64,000 bases of DNA, taken from positions 67,261,454 to 67,325,453 of the forward strand of contig OX388345.1 of NCBI GenBank assembly GCA_947579665.1, in the 5' to 3' direction. A program made the position numbers and the translations under genes. The stretch is from Sympetrum striolatum. Taxonomy: Eukaryota > Arthropoda > Insecta > Odonata > Libellulidae. Below, in pieces: positions 10,609 through 23,310 of the stretch. The number at the start of each line of letters is the position of its first letter. Position 1 is the first letter of the stretch. The notes below the pieces were generated by a model. The model searched no databases and had not been told where the DNA came from. It saw only the letters and a program-made list of their open reading frames with translations.

Positions 10609-13350
10609 CCTCGTCTGATTCTGTAGTGTTTACGTTTATATCTCCGTTTAATGGTACTTGCTCGGAAAAGTTATCAGAAATTTCCCATACGGCATATTAA
10701 AACTTTTCTGCAGGTTTGTATGCCTATGACGTTATCAAATGATAATGTATGTGCAATATATGATATATATGCAATATACATAATGACAATATATGTGTTA
10801 TAAGCTTCCAAACTGATATAGGTCGTTAATGTATATTATTTGCTTCCACCTTAGTTTGTTATCTCAAAACAAATGTCATTCATCAATATGTGTGAGAGTG
10901 AAATCCATTAAAATTATTATTGAAGCACACTAATTGTAATATGGACTCTTTCTTCTATTAAAATAAATTGCAATTAACTATTTCGCATAGTTATTATTAA
11001 TTTTATAAAATTACATACATAAAAAATTATAAATTTCTCATCATTAATCTTCCTAACCAAGAACAAATACAAATCATGCTACAAATCCAAGTTTAAACGG
11101 GTGTTCCCAATAATTCAACTACTCAAGTAACTTCTTTCAAATAATAAAAAAGTGACCAGTGAAAATTTCAGGTCTGCCCATCCTGCTTCGCAAACATTCA
11201 ATTCTTAACTATTCAATTCCTACCGAGGGCTTTTGAAAGAAATGTCTAACATTTGCTGGGGAGCGTTCGTCAAGCAAAGGATGGCGTCATCGCAAGAGAA
11301 GTTATAACTTGTAGTTGCTATTCAGAGTTTATGTTCATTGGTCATCATAGGATGCCAAGAGAATAAAACGTGACACAAAAGGTTTATGGACAATGGGATC
11401 GTGAGGAGATCTCACATAGGATACCAGTTACATGTTCGAAAGATTGACATGGCTAGTTGAAGACGCTCATCTTGTCCACGGAAGCCAAACCCATAGGATT
11501 TCAGGAGAACAGCTGATTCTAGAAAACGCTATTTGTTTCTATGAAATCGGTTAATGCATATCAGCATGTACCAACACACGTCTGTGGATATCAATACCAA
11601 AGAACTTGACTATTCAACGTCTACAACTACATTAATACCAGCTGCATTGTGGCTACTCCATTCAAACCGATCGAATCTTTCTTATTCGACGAAGAGGTGA
11701 GTTGTAAAACGGTAAAGAAAGGAACGTGAGCTCAGCAGCAAATTCAGATTGTTTCAGAAATTATGCCTTTTTCTCTCGGTTACAATCTTGAATGAGCGGT
11801 GTTACATTCAATGGATGCAAATATGGAAAAAATGTCTTTTATGACTGCAGACATTTTCTTATAACAATATTTAGTTTACATTTTGACATTTTAGACTTTA
11901 ATAATCGTTTTCTAACCTGGATCTTCAAATCCGCTAATAATTCAGTATTCTGTGTAATATATATTTTAATAAATGCATATCTGCCAAGGATTCAATATAA
12001 TCGGATTAACTCAGTCATTTTCAAGGATTAAGCCTAACCTTACAAACAGTGTTTTATTTATTCAGTTGATTCAAAAATACCCCAAAGATTTTCAGAGTTT
12101 TAACTTCATCTAACACATTTCATGTCGACAAAATAGAGGATAGTCCTCAAAAAGTATTATCACGACGGTAAACCTCATATTTAAAAATACAACGCTTAGA
12201 CACTAATTTGCTAAGGAATATCAGCCATGTACATTGAATATAACTGTGCCACTTCCTAAGACAATCTAGAACTCGTCATTTTGTTCGGTTCATTAAACGT
12301 CAGCTGAGGATGTGAAGGATTAGGCGAGGCTGTTTTAAAACGTTTCTTTGCACAGCAATCAAAGCTGGGTTATCGAGAAATTTATCCAGAGGTGACGTGC
12401 CTTACACAAAAGAAGTTTGTATTTATAAACGGCTTGATGAGTCGGAGCCTAAGAGAATACTGAATGGAGAGGAGAGAGTCATGATGCCATAACTGTAGAT
12501 TGAGGTGACAAATATTTTTTTGTCCGACATAATTTGTGAATGTCATTGACTTGTCCTAAATATCATGGCGCTACAAAAGGCAGTCCGGAACTAGTATGCA
12601 TTATATTTATTGCTTCTATTCCTTAGATTAATCGTGATTACAGGGTGAACGAACGAAATTGAAGGACTTATACAGCTTCTATTATTCCCAAAATTAAAAC
12701 ACTTTCACATGTTATACTATATAAACATTCGTGTAGAGTAAATATTAGTAATTTCGTGACATAGGTGAGTTCGTGATAAATTTTAAAACATCAGTTACGC
12801 AATTTGCAAGTGTTCTATTGACTTTAGTTTTGCCGCAGAGAAGTAAATATTCAGGCATGAACAAAGGTTTATATACACACATTCATATATAAATAACTAA
12901 ATTTTGGCAACATATTGAGTTAATTGATCATCCTTAAAGTAAAGAATATTTCGAAAAATATTTGAAATGATTTATTTCGATGCTATCACAGAAACGCCTG
13001 CAGAAAAACTCGAGTTGCTTCAGCTGAGAAAAGAAATTCAGTCGTTCGTATCGCGGATTTCTTCAAATTTTTCTTTTCACTTACAGATTTATAGGAAATA
13101 CTTAGGATTGTCACAGTTATTATCTCCTAATATTGTACTATTTCTCTCAAATTTTTCAGTTCAATAATATTTTACTGCCATAATGAATTTAACAAAAACC
13201 AACCTACCATTGACAAAGTTTTTATGTTCTCCATTTTCAGTAAATGTTCAAAAGTTCTATACCCCGCTTATAGAGAAGTAGAAATAAATGAGATCGTAAA
13301 ATTTGTGCTATTCTTTGAAAGTCAAGCGCAAAATATAACTGTTGTAAATC
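10609..13350. other. AT-rich DNA, no gene recognised
   Basis: Runs of TATATG-type simple sequence lie at about 10740-10800. The rest has only short open frames without recognisable domains. Confidence 0.5.
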
Positions 13351-14270
13351 TAGCGAATCGTTATTGAAATACTGCTGGACGATCTTTATTATCTAGAGAA
13401 ACTCTCCACCAACAGCGTATCGCTTGAAAATATTCAAAGAGATACGAGCCAGTAAAATAATCAGCCCCAACACAATGAAACGCATAATGGCACCACGACT
13501 GTAATTTACGGGAGACTGAGGATACTTCTCCGGCACGGAATGGCTCACGCTCACCGAGAAGATAGCCGACCACTCTTCGCTGAGCGACCTTCAACTTGAA
13601 TCTCTAGGAATCCTACGATTTCTTTCTATTCCTGCCTAGGTCAACAGCCACGACGACTCCCTTCCTTCTCACTGCTCTCTTGAAAGTGAACCAGATCCAA
13701 ATTTCCCTGTTTCGCAAACCATTTGGCATCACTCCGCAACTGGAAGGGTGTTTGGGTCGTTGGCAAGGCTCGCGGACAACAGAGGTAACAGAGAGAACGC
13801 GTCATAAATCTGTAAGAGGACGAAACAAAACAGGGTGTGCGGGTGGAAAATCCATGCATATCGCCTCCTTGAGTGTGTCACAAATCCGACTTTCTCTTCT
13901 TCCTAACGCTGTATTCTCTTCCTATCCATAGTTCTCCTTGTTCTCACGCCTATATTTCCGCACTGTCTCCATATGCCACACCCTACTCAAGGCGGCTTTT
14001 AAACCATTGCATTCTATTTAGTTCACTTTTCCGCTCGAGGATGCAAACACAATCGTTTGATTTGTGGAGAGGAGTATGTTTTGAGGCGAAACGGAATCGA
14101 ATTGAAAAATTACTTGGTAAACACAAACAGAGCGATCTAATTTCTACCGCAACGATCGCAGATGGCTTCATGGAGACACAACGAGATTACCTCGCAATAA
14201 AGGCGAAAAATGCCTCGGCGATGCCTTCACGATGCTCTTCGAGGCTCCATTGTTTCCTCGATTGAGTAAA
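13351..14270. other. GC-richer block with short open frames on both strands
   Basis: G+C and CpG rise at about 13490-14260. The frames at 13680-13931 and 13873-14265 on plus and at 13361-13594 and 13641-13859 on minus overlap one another. The 130-codon one starts at GTG, not ATG. No domain is recognised, and overlapping frames on both strands favour composition over coding. Confidence 0.35.
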
Positions 14271-15640
14271 GTGTTACGGTTCGTCTGTGTTACGGCAGTA
14301 GGTGTATTGCATCGAGAGAGTGATTTTAAACCCTCAATTACGCGGTTCTTACGATATGATTCACAAGATGATGGGCGAATAATATGATTAATTAAAAACT
14401 GAGCTTATGTTCGATGCAAGCAAATTATGTCTTGATGATGCATCATTCAAGATTATCTTTGAAAACTCCATAGCTTTGAATTCTCCATGAGATTTGAAGT
14501 CATGAGATAATTTATACAGATAAACATTGATTTGCATATGCTTGACTACGAAATATTTTGCAGAAATTGTTCCTCGCCTGTCCTAAATAACAAAAAGGAA
14601 ATCAAAATGAAAAACAAGCTTCCGTGAAGTACTTTCAAAAACACCAAAAATAATGATTTCTTTAATTCCGTGAAGTAAATTGAGATTTTCTCTCGGTGGC
14701 TACATTATCATCATTTCAGCTAATGACTATATCAATATGATGCAATAGAAAATATTAAATATTCTCGCTATTAAATATTGGAATAGAAAAGGAGATAAAA
14801 TGTTTCCTACATTGATGGAACTTGATTGGTAAAGTGAAGCAGTTTTCGATAGGTCATTCATCTAATTAAAATTTTATGAAATATAATTATATCAAGAAAA
14901 ATGAGCCACAAATAAAGTCTCACCATTTTGATTTTTACTGAAATTTTGATCTTTTGTACATGGAGCAGTATTTAATAGTATCAATACCGTGAAAAAATTC
15001 CCTTTCCCTCCTTCCTGATATACATATACAAACATTGGATTCAGAGGAAGTAATTAAAGACTTATCGTTTTATTGCTTCACAACGAGTACCCAAAATAAG
15101 TAAGGGTTTTATGAATAAATTTGCATAAAGAATCACGCAGCTTAAAAAATATCAAGAAATAAAAGAAAGTAAACTCAGTCATTGAAATTTCGACTTGGTG
15201 AAACTCCTTACCAGGAAGTATGGTGAAAAAACCAATGAATGAGTTCAGAAAAAATGTTCAATGCAACCAGTTTCAAACGGTCGCATCTCATTCGTATTAA
15301 ACAATTTTTTGTGGAACTTACGCATAGTTTATCTCCATGCTTCAAAAATCAAATAACATTAATTCAGGAAAATGTAAATGATTTGGTAAGCTGACACTCA
15401 ACTATCGTGCCTCGGTGTGATGCAATCCTCGAAACCCTTAAAGTTACTCGGCCAGGAGCAATTCTCACCTATGACCCCTTGCCTAACAAACCACCCGTAC
15501 AATGCGTGTACATATTAACATGCTTATACAGCATAAACATTCCTTCGTTCATAAGCAGGCGTGTAAACGAAAGAATGCTTCATATATGGACCAACTTCCT
15601 CGCACCCAGGAAAAAATAGCCCGTTCGCAGAGTGCTATCA
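14271..15640. other. AT-rich DNA, no gene recognised
   Basis: Nothing is seen beyond short open frames. Confidence 0.5.
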
Positions 15641-16130
15641 TAATATCGTCATCAACGGTAGGTGTAGATACTGTCTAAACGGATGATTGCCTGGTCTCCA
15701 TCGAACTCTTTGTTGCGACAAGCGGGAGTGGGCGGGAGGCATAGGTCGCTGGGTACCCATAATGCAACGCGCGATTTCTTTCGGCCGGGGAGACACGCCT
15801 ATGCTTCAAACCAGAACGAAGGGACGATCTAAAAATTAAACGAGTTCAACAATGTGCGACGTGGCAAAGCGCATGAGGAAAAACTCTCAGTTAAATGGAA
15901 GAAAGATGTCGAACAAAAATAAAAGTTTCCGTCTCCCACGATTACATCGACCAAAATTGAATTTCGTTTCATTCCGAGGTGGTTATTTAAGAAATGGAAC
16001 GTGGCCAAAAGAAAGCGGATTCTTTTTAAATGAATGTCGAGTAACAACAGGAAAGTTTTGGTCGGCGAGCTTAAGGAGCCGTTCATTTCGTGGGTTAGAA
16101 TCAGATATGCACGTGATTGGACTCATATAG
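15641..16130. other. Small GC-rich patch with overlapping short open frames
   Basis: At 15720-15800 the plus strand has G runs (GGGAGTGGGCGGGAGG) with a fourth run farther on, and then a CpG-dense stretch ending in CGGCCGGGG. A quadruplex is possible, but the last loop would be long. The frames at 15852-16130 (plus) and 15829-16086 (minus) overlap and are not recognised. Confidence 0.3.
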
Positions 16131-16284
16131 AAGGATGCATAATAGTTTGAGCTGAAAAATGAGGCAACCTTAGAATGACATTAAACAAATATAATTCGAT
16201 TGGCTGGAAATGTGTGATATGAGTTTCTTGGGGTGAAGCTAGAATTTTTGGAAATTAACTAAATATCAAAATCTTAACAGAAGT

Positions 16285-16385
16285 GAAAAATTGAAGGAGC
16301 ACCTGACTGGGCCTCAAAGCCAGGTCTCTCACTATTCAAGCAGGTACTCTAACCACTATACACTTAAGGTTTTCTGGCCTAATAT
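16285..16385 (-). mobile_element. tRNA-derived SINE head, decayed
   Basis: Read on the minus strand, a strong A box (TATAGTGGTTAGAG, 16362-16349) is followed by CCTGC and, about 26 bases on, by a B-box-like GGCTTTGAGGCCC (16322-16310). The order and spacing are those of a tRNA-derived Pol III promoter, but the acceptor stem does not pair and the B box has lost its GGTTCGA core. This is the clearest A box among the SINE remnants. Confidence 0.6.
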
Positions 16386-17880
16386 TTTAAAACGCCATAT
16401 AAAAATAATTCGTATTAAAAATAAATTTGTGTAAAACACGAAGTACGCTCTTGAATTATTTATAATTACTAATCTACCATGTAGCGTAAAATACACGCTC
16501 TTTCTTTACATGTACAATTTCATTACCTCACTTTTGTTATTAAATAATTCATTTAATAAGAAGTGTCAGAATGAATTGATCATTAATGGTATCTTAAGTA
16601 ATTCTTGAATCTACATGAGTCATCCTTGACTTCCTCTCAAGTAACCACGCGGGTCCTCAGACGTAGTATGCTCGTAGGAAAGGATAAAACCTCGCCTTCA
16701 TTGCGTTTACGAGACTTTTAGCAGTACAAGGCCGTGTCATCGTGAGAGAATTATTAACAATTCTAGCGGATAATTGATGATTCAGTTTTCTCAAAAAATT
16801 ATGGGCCATTGTATGACTTCGTAGGCGATCTTGTGGTGCAATCTCATTGTCTTTGATGTGTCTCACGTTTTCCCACTGAGACAAAGGCTATACCGAGACG
16901 ATTTGAAAGTGTATATAAGTATATCTGGGTACTGAAATGAAAATAATTAGAAAAAATGCGATCTTGAGGAGCAACGGTCGAGATTTTCTGTAATAATCAC
17001 GTAATACCAACGTCATCGATGATGGGTATTACTTCCTTAGATGAAAAAATAAACACCATCTTTAACGTAGATCTACCACAAGAACTCTGGCTCAACGCAT
17101 TCGTATATTTTTATGTAATTTAAAAAGAATATGTGATCGAGCAAGGCAGTGAAAGAATATTTCATTGAATCATCTCATTTCCATGACTGAAGAAAATTCA
17201 CTCATACCCCCAAGAAACTCTCTTTTCTCAAGAGAAAAATATATTCAACATCTACAGATGGTAACGGTAACTATATTCTATTAAATTTATTATAATGGCA
17301 GATAAATTAAATAAAAAATGAAGTACTTTAAGGCACAGTGAGGGAGACCAATCAAAGACGACTACTTTGAAGCTACATATCTGTAAACTTGTAAACGCTT
17401 GATATTTCGCTAAAGGTCCACGAAAACTGTCACTATCAAATCTGTGCTGCGACTTGTAATATCCCTCTTTTATTTATTTCTTAAATACTGTACAGGTAAA
17501 TTTTTAAATTAAAATTTTTCACCGACCTTCAACAAACTCCTAAGCTCCAATTAACTCTTACAATGACATTTAATCCCTTGGAGCCATTCTCGTTACAGTA
17601 CGAAAACCAGTATAATAGACTATGCGGTTCTAAATTCAACCACAAATTTAATATAACGCGTATCTCTAGTTAAAAATAATGTCCGTCTTCAAACATTCTC
17701 CCACCTAGCTTTCCCTATACCTTTAATACTTCTATTTTTTCTCCTAAATTGCTTCATTGTTCTGAATTTCCATTGAGTAATCCAAAGTCGCATTATATAG
17801 ACACTCCGTTATGCTAGCTCCAATTTGTTCTTTCCTTCTACGCCGATATAAAAGCTAGCTCCACTACATTTTAAGAGTTA
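16386..17880. other. AT-rich DNA, no gene recognised
   Basis: Short open frames only. No RNA gene or repeat of note was seen. Confidence 0.5.
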
Positions 17881-18350
17881 ATGGAAAGGTCTATTGGAGC
17901 GATTTATTCAAGGTGTGAGTCATACCAGCCGTTCTAGAAATCGTTCACAATGGAGAGGAAAATGCATTGTGGCAAGAGGTTGCGTGTCTAGTGAATACGG
18001 TACCCTTTCTCTTCTCAAATCTTTCCGCATCTCTCTAAAGGGAGCCGAAGGGGTCCATGGCTTCCTACACGCGAATCTCAACCGCTCCTTTCCACTTTCT
18101 TTTTGAATTTACCACCCATTTTTTCCATCGCTAAGGCAACTTCACCTACGTCCATCTCGCTTTCACTATCATAGGAAGAGAAAAGGGATTGCCCACTCAA
18201 ATTCGCAGCGAATGGAGATGGATCGTATCCTGGCCGAATTCGATCATCGCCCTTTCGTGATGTGAGTGTTTCGTTATAAAAGACTCTAAATTGCCGTATT
18301 ATACCATCATAGGAACACCTACTACCCTGACAGAGTAGGGGAGCCAATGG
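17881..18350. other. GC-richer patch with an unassigned minus-strand open frame
   Basis: The minus-strand frame 18347-18078 (89 codons, first codon TTG) reads as a coding-like mix. It has a central acidic and serine-rich segment (FSSYDSESEMDVGEVALAME) and a lysine-rich end (KMGGKFKKKVERSG). I recognise no family and cannot place splice sites. A plus-strand 70-codon frame overlaps its end. It could be an exon fragment, an old element or chance. Confidence 0.2.
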
Positions 18351-20000
18351 TAAATAAGCTGGAAATGTTTGTCTTGGCGAGGAAATATTTATTTTCTACT
18401 GATCTTCTTCGAGAAAAATTAAAATATGTTCCCAGCTCTCGAAATGTATCGACTTTCTTTTTAAATACTATTCAGTCTGTAAAATTCAGGAGAACTTGTT
18501 AAGTATTTATTTCATTGACTGTCATACGCTAAGTTACTTTTCTTTCAAATGGTTCATCTAGAGATTGATAAATGCTAAAAACAGTTACGGTAGGTCTAAG
18601 TAAGTTAACTAAAGATTGGCTATTGAATAAACACATGCTTATAACTAAATAATCAGCATGAAACTCCTTTACTATTTTAAATTCTACGGGTAATTAGAGA
18701 AATTGCCAACTCACGCAAAAAATATTTCGTAAACAGTTATTGTAAATCCATCCCCTAATGTTTGATACAATACCGTTAATTAGGAAAACGTGTTAGACAT
18801 TAGGAAAATGTATATATATTGTTAGTCATCAAGTGATGATAAAAAACAATATGGAAGCTGATTAGCGAGTGTGAAGCTTACGGCAGGCTGCAAACAGTTG
18901 TAATTTATGAACGTTGATGATACAAAATAAATAAGGCATATGAAATTTAAAGTGATACCTGATGGAGTTTCATTGTAAATAATTTTATGTAAATCACGCA
19001 AAACGTATCAAATTTATAAAATAAAGAAAAAAGCAACAGTAACGATTATGGCCATAGATGATAATCATAATGAAACGTTATATTTATAATATTGTGCAAT
19101 TTGCGTGAAATTTCTTATGTTGATTTATAAAATATGCTACGTAGATTTTGCTTCCAACGATCTCGACGACTACTTTTATATCTCATTCCATCGACTCGGA
19201 GATATTAGCGCTTACGCAATAAATACCGTAATGTCATGTGAATTAAATTTAACTTTTCCCAAATTCATACGTGCCCTTTCAAGCTTCAGCTAAAGAGTCT
19301 TATTAAAATCGTTCAAATAATCTCGCGTAGGCAGCCGTTGCATTATTCATTTTCCCTTCACGTTAGCGATTGCACGAATAAGTCTTTTAAAAGCCCATAA
19401 ATAGAGAGAAGTATTGGCAGTTTTGCAATCTGCCTTGAGAGCAATATCACATACGTCGACCAGGATTTCGCTACTTCCTGCATCAGACATCAGCGGAGGC
19501 GTGATAATTGCTTCTTTAACTATATCATTTACGACTTGTTTCCTTCAGTGGCTTATGCAAATCCGCTACTTCAAGAATGATTGCACTGATTAAATTGAAC
19601 CCTTGATAAACACTGTCTTTACTGTGCAGAAAAGACACATCTCCCGTCACTCCCAATAATTTATTGACAGGAAAATGTAGGATAAGGTTGGCCCAGTGAG
19701 TATACATCATGGTAATACGCTAAGGTAGACTTTACTGGAGTTCTTTTCTAGTTTATCTTCTTCTATACGTACTATCTGCATTCGGCAAATGTAGATTTCT
19801 GATGTTATTGAGGAAATGTTGCAGCAAGTAACAGCTAACATATGAAGTTGGGTATATCTTGATTTCTTTAGACGACTAAAATATTTGAAAATTGAAGTTA
19901 TAGTTAATAGCAATTATTTTGTAATGTGATCATAAATTTTACTATTTTTTTGGATTGATAGCTTTTCAAAGCGCAGCAAAACTAATGTCTAGCATAGAAA
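18351..20000. other. AT-rich DNA, no gene recognised
   Basis: Short open frames only. Confidence 0.5.
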
Positions 20001-20002
20001 AC

Positions 20003-20061
20003 TACCTACTTCGATTAATGTTGATACTGTTACAGGAAGATTAATGTTGATACAGTAGGTA
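20003..20061. repeat. 26-base tandem repeat framed by an inverted repeat
   Basis: GATTAATGTTGATAC starts at 20013 and again at 20039. The pair is flanked by TACCTACT (20003-20010) and its exact complement AGTAGGTA (20054-20061). Direct duplication inside short inverted ends is unusual at this scale. Confidence 0.6.
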
Positions 20062-21390
20062 AGAAAAGAAAAAACGTCAAAGAAAATGGGAAATGCTGGT
20101 TTTAACCATCTACGAGTAATTATATTAATGTACGGGATCTATGTAATACGGCTAAGAAGTTTTACAAATTATGATAATGTGATTTTCACTAATGTAACTC
20201 ATGAAGAGTAGTAAGTAAACCTAAATTTCGTAGCAAGATAAAGAATGGTTTAATGACGAAAAGTAGGTAACTATGCAATTTCTTCCATTTCACATTGGAA
20301 ACAAACAAGTAGCGCTTATTTATTTATTCTTTTACTTCCCACTCTCAGTGGGAGCCAATCTTTAACAAACGATAAAGAGTAAATGGCAGGTACCTGAGGA
20401 AGGGCAAATGGTTGTAAAAATTACTTCTAACACTTTTTGTCCAATAAATCTTTCGATAAACACTGAAGGTAAGTATAAACTGATCGCACCTATCTTTATA
20501 GAAATAGCTTCCTGTTCTGCACCTAAATATTCCTCTTGGAGTGAAGACGATACACCAATATTTAATTACCTGCAGTCGACAACATCGAAAGCAGAATGAA
20601 TAATAAAATACTTCTTGGGCTGTAAATGCTAATGAAATGGAGGAAGAGGAAATATGAATCCTAGAATATTAAGGGAGGTTAACAAAGAATATCTATGCTG
20701 TAATGACACCGGTATATCTCCATAATGAAATGTCCATGGACGCGCAGTTGGGCGACTCAGTAGCGGCGCCTTTTTAAGTACAAAAAGAGTAAACGTCCCC
20801 CGTGATTTGACCCCAATAAAAAGTGCATTTCAGGTACGTGAATTTATTTATTTCCTATCTTCGGATATAATGGCTTGGCAGAAAGGTACATTTTTAACTA
20901 TGAACTTAAAGGGTTCGGACTTGCACAGAAAATAAATTCTAAGAAATTTTCTAATTGTAAGAAACTTTCTCGCTGTAAGTTTTTTCGTGCGTGAATTGGA
21001 CGAAAAGCGGCAGGCGACTACTTTTTTCAATGCATTTTGCGAGAAATTCTCGACTTTTCCCGTAATTTCTTTTGAAAATTTCACTAAATATTTTTACCTG
21101 CCTAAGTATTAATACTAAAGGAAAGAGAAAGTTTTGAAGCTGATATTGATGTAAAAAAATCCCGTTTCCCGAATTAGAGAATTAATGTCAACCACTTCAA
21201 AAGAAACGGAATAAAACGCCGTATTTCTTTGAGATGTATAATTTTTGTTGTTTTTTGCGATTGTGCAGTAAATAAACAAAAATTATCACGGTGTTATGTA
21301 TGGTATCACTGATACTAAATACTGAAATAATTGAAACAATTTTGATCAACTTCAAAATTTTACGCATATTTCGCAACGTCGGCGTCGCGC
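20062..21390. other. AT-rich DNA, no gene recognised
   Basis: Nothing is seen beyond short open frames on both strands. Confidence 0.5.
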
Positions 21391-21397
21391 AAATTTC

Positions 21398-21437
21398 TCC
21401 CATTTAAAATACATGGGCCCATGCATTTTAAATGGGA
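21398..21437. repeat. 40-base near-perfect palindrome centred on GGGCCC
   Basis: Bases 21398-21417 mirror 21418-21437 with a single mismatch (21411 against 21424). The centre is CATGGGCCCATG and the outer part is CCCATTTAAAAT with its complement. There is no loop, so a cruciform or a dimeric binding site is possible. The stretch is not simple repeat sequence. Confidence 0.75.
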
Positions 21438-22470
21438 AGAATCTGTGTCTTAATGATGGCGAATGGACTGTTGTTTTAACAATTCATTTAGTAAGAAACA
21501 AGCTTTCATTAATGGACACAATCATAACATTGATAAGGCCTATCGGAAGGACCTTTTGCATAAAATCGATCCATCAGTTAACTTCATCAAGATGCTTCTC
21601 GGTGTAAGTTGGGAAACGTCAGAGAAACGGAAGATTACATTCCAATTTAACTGGCTTGACATATTTCGTGGTAATTTTCTCTTTGGAAACGGATTAGACA
21701 TTGTATGTGCGTCCTCTCATACGCAATGCTGCAAAAGCTTATCAGTTACCGAGAAAAAGTCTGGGAAATAGATATTTAGAGATAAAGACTTTAGACCAAA
21801 GTCATATATAATCCTGAAATAGATTGACACCAATTTTTTGACAGGAGAAAGTTGAGAAAATATTTTATCGAAATTCACCCACGCAATGCTTATGGAACAG
21901 AAAACTCAAAAATTAATTACTTTCGCGACACGATACCCGACACTACAAACTGAAAAATGGGTTGAGCTCCGATAGGAGAGAAATAGGGTTAATAAATAAG
22001 GGTTTAATTAGACTAATCTCAGAAGACAGCCTTGTCCCCTCAACGTAAATTAAATATTCAATAAACAGAAAAAGTCCCAAATTTGTTGACAGAATGGTTA
22101 GTTTGCTAGCCATGCAACGCAATGAACACAATTAGAATTTATTAGCTCCAAAAACAATCTTTAAAAAACCGCAAATCAACATATGCAAGCCAGCGTGGGA
22201 TTGAGTTTTGGTTTCGCTGCGTTTCGCTACACATAATTTGGCAACTAAATTGCCATCTTTAGGAGATGAAGATAATATGCTGTTTTTCTTAATGAATACT
22301 AAGGTCTCGGAATCGAGCCCCAAGCAAACCGGGTTTTCTCTGGCTTCTACATGGTTTTTAAATTGGCGTTGTATGTGTTTTTATTCTTTCAAAATTATTC
22401 AAAATTTGTATAATTCAGGAAAAAAATATGAAAATAATTACTATTACAAAGGTCCCCGGATATCCAAACA
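21438..22470. other. AT-rich DNA, no gene recognised
   Basis: The 102-codon frame at 21463-21771 overlaps another plus-strand frame. It has no recognisable domain, and no transposon or RNA signal was seen. Confidence 0.45.
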
Positions 22471-22477
22471 GTAACAC

Positions 22478-22540
22478 GTTCGTCTCTTTTGAAAGCTATT
22501 CCGGGTTCAATTTCCGGTGAGAACACATATTTATCGGTTT
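22478..22540 (+). mobile_element. Partial tRNA-derived SINE (B-box half)
   Basis: GGGTTCAATTTCCGG (22503-22517) matches a B box and is followed by TGAGAACACATAT. The same continuation (TGAGGACACAAAT) follows the B box at 56546, so the two are probably copies of one SINE family. No A box is recognisable upstream. Confidence 0.4.
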
Positions 22541-22979
22541 CTATCGAGTACTTGGACGAATATGGGGCAGTTTCTACGGTAGTCTGAAAAGTTTTGGAGC
22601 GTTTTGGTTTTTGAAAGCGTTTTGCGCATCTTTTGAAAGTTACTCACCCAAGTTGCGGCCACTTTGGACGCGCAATTGATATTTGACAATCAAATGAAAT
22701 ATTTGAAAATAAATGACTTGTATCTTTGTTGGGTCGGAAAATTTTCAGGCTACCACATATGCTAAAAGGTAGCGAATTAATGGACGACGTCGGAATCTGT
22801 TCTTCAACCACGTGCCCCAATAATGCCCTCCGGCTACCGTTGTCCTTGTCAGCGAAAACGATTCTACTTATACTAATAATATCCATCTTGTTAACAAATC
22901 TTTCACAAGGACGTTATACAAAAAGGCTACCAGCTTACTAAAATATATATCACTTATGAATTTCTGCACACAGGGATTT
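22541..22979. other. No gene recognised; overlapping short open frames
   Basis: A plus-strand frame (22726-22941, 71 codons) contains a hydrophobic run (TILLILIISILLTNLSQG) followed by RYTKRLPAY. A minus-strand 80-codon frame covers most of the same bases. The hydrophobic segment lies near the C-terminus rather than the start, so this is not a normal secreted precursor. Probably chance. Confidence 0.25.
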
Positions 22980-23310
22980 TAACGATCGCACGCGATGCTA
23001 CCCGAGAGAAACGATCCCCATCCGGGCAGATGATGTTGTCCGGTTGATCGTATCCCCAAGGTAGCCCTCCAACCCATTAACCAAGGCGAGGCACACACCC
23101 ATCGCCTACACGAGGCGTCGACCACGGACAACGGTGGCGATGGTCCCGCGGAGGTTGCGGAGGAACGGTGGGCGGGAGGCGCCGCAATGGGTGGACGCTG
23201 TGACTCAGCACCTCAAAGATCCAGAGGGTTCCACAGAAAGTACGAGACGCCCACGACACCGGATGACGATAAAAGCGGCGTAACAATAAACCCCGTTGCT
23301 CAACGCGAAT
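22980..23310. other. GC-rich block with an 85-codon open frame
   Basis: This is one of the most GC- and CpG-rich parts of the window. The plus strand is open from a stop near 23030 to TAA near 23312. It includes VALQPINQGEAHTHRLHEAS and, later, an alanine- and glycine-rich run and TPTTPDDDKSG. A minus-strand frame (23286-23077, 69 codons, proline- and arginine-rich) overlaps it. No domain is recognised. It could be an exon of an unseen gene or simply GC-rich regulatory DNA. Confidence 0.25.

Noticed and set aside
16285..16385. Functional tRNA gene on minus
   Set aside because: The A box is good, but the B box has lost its GGTTCGA core and no acceptor stem forms.
22726..22941. Possible secreted peptide with RYTKR
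   Set aside because: The hydrophobic run lies near the C-terminus instead of the N-terminus, and the opposite strand is open over the same bases.
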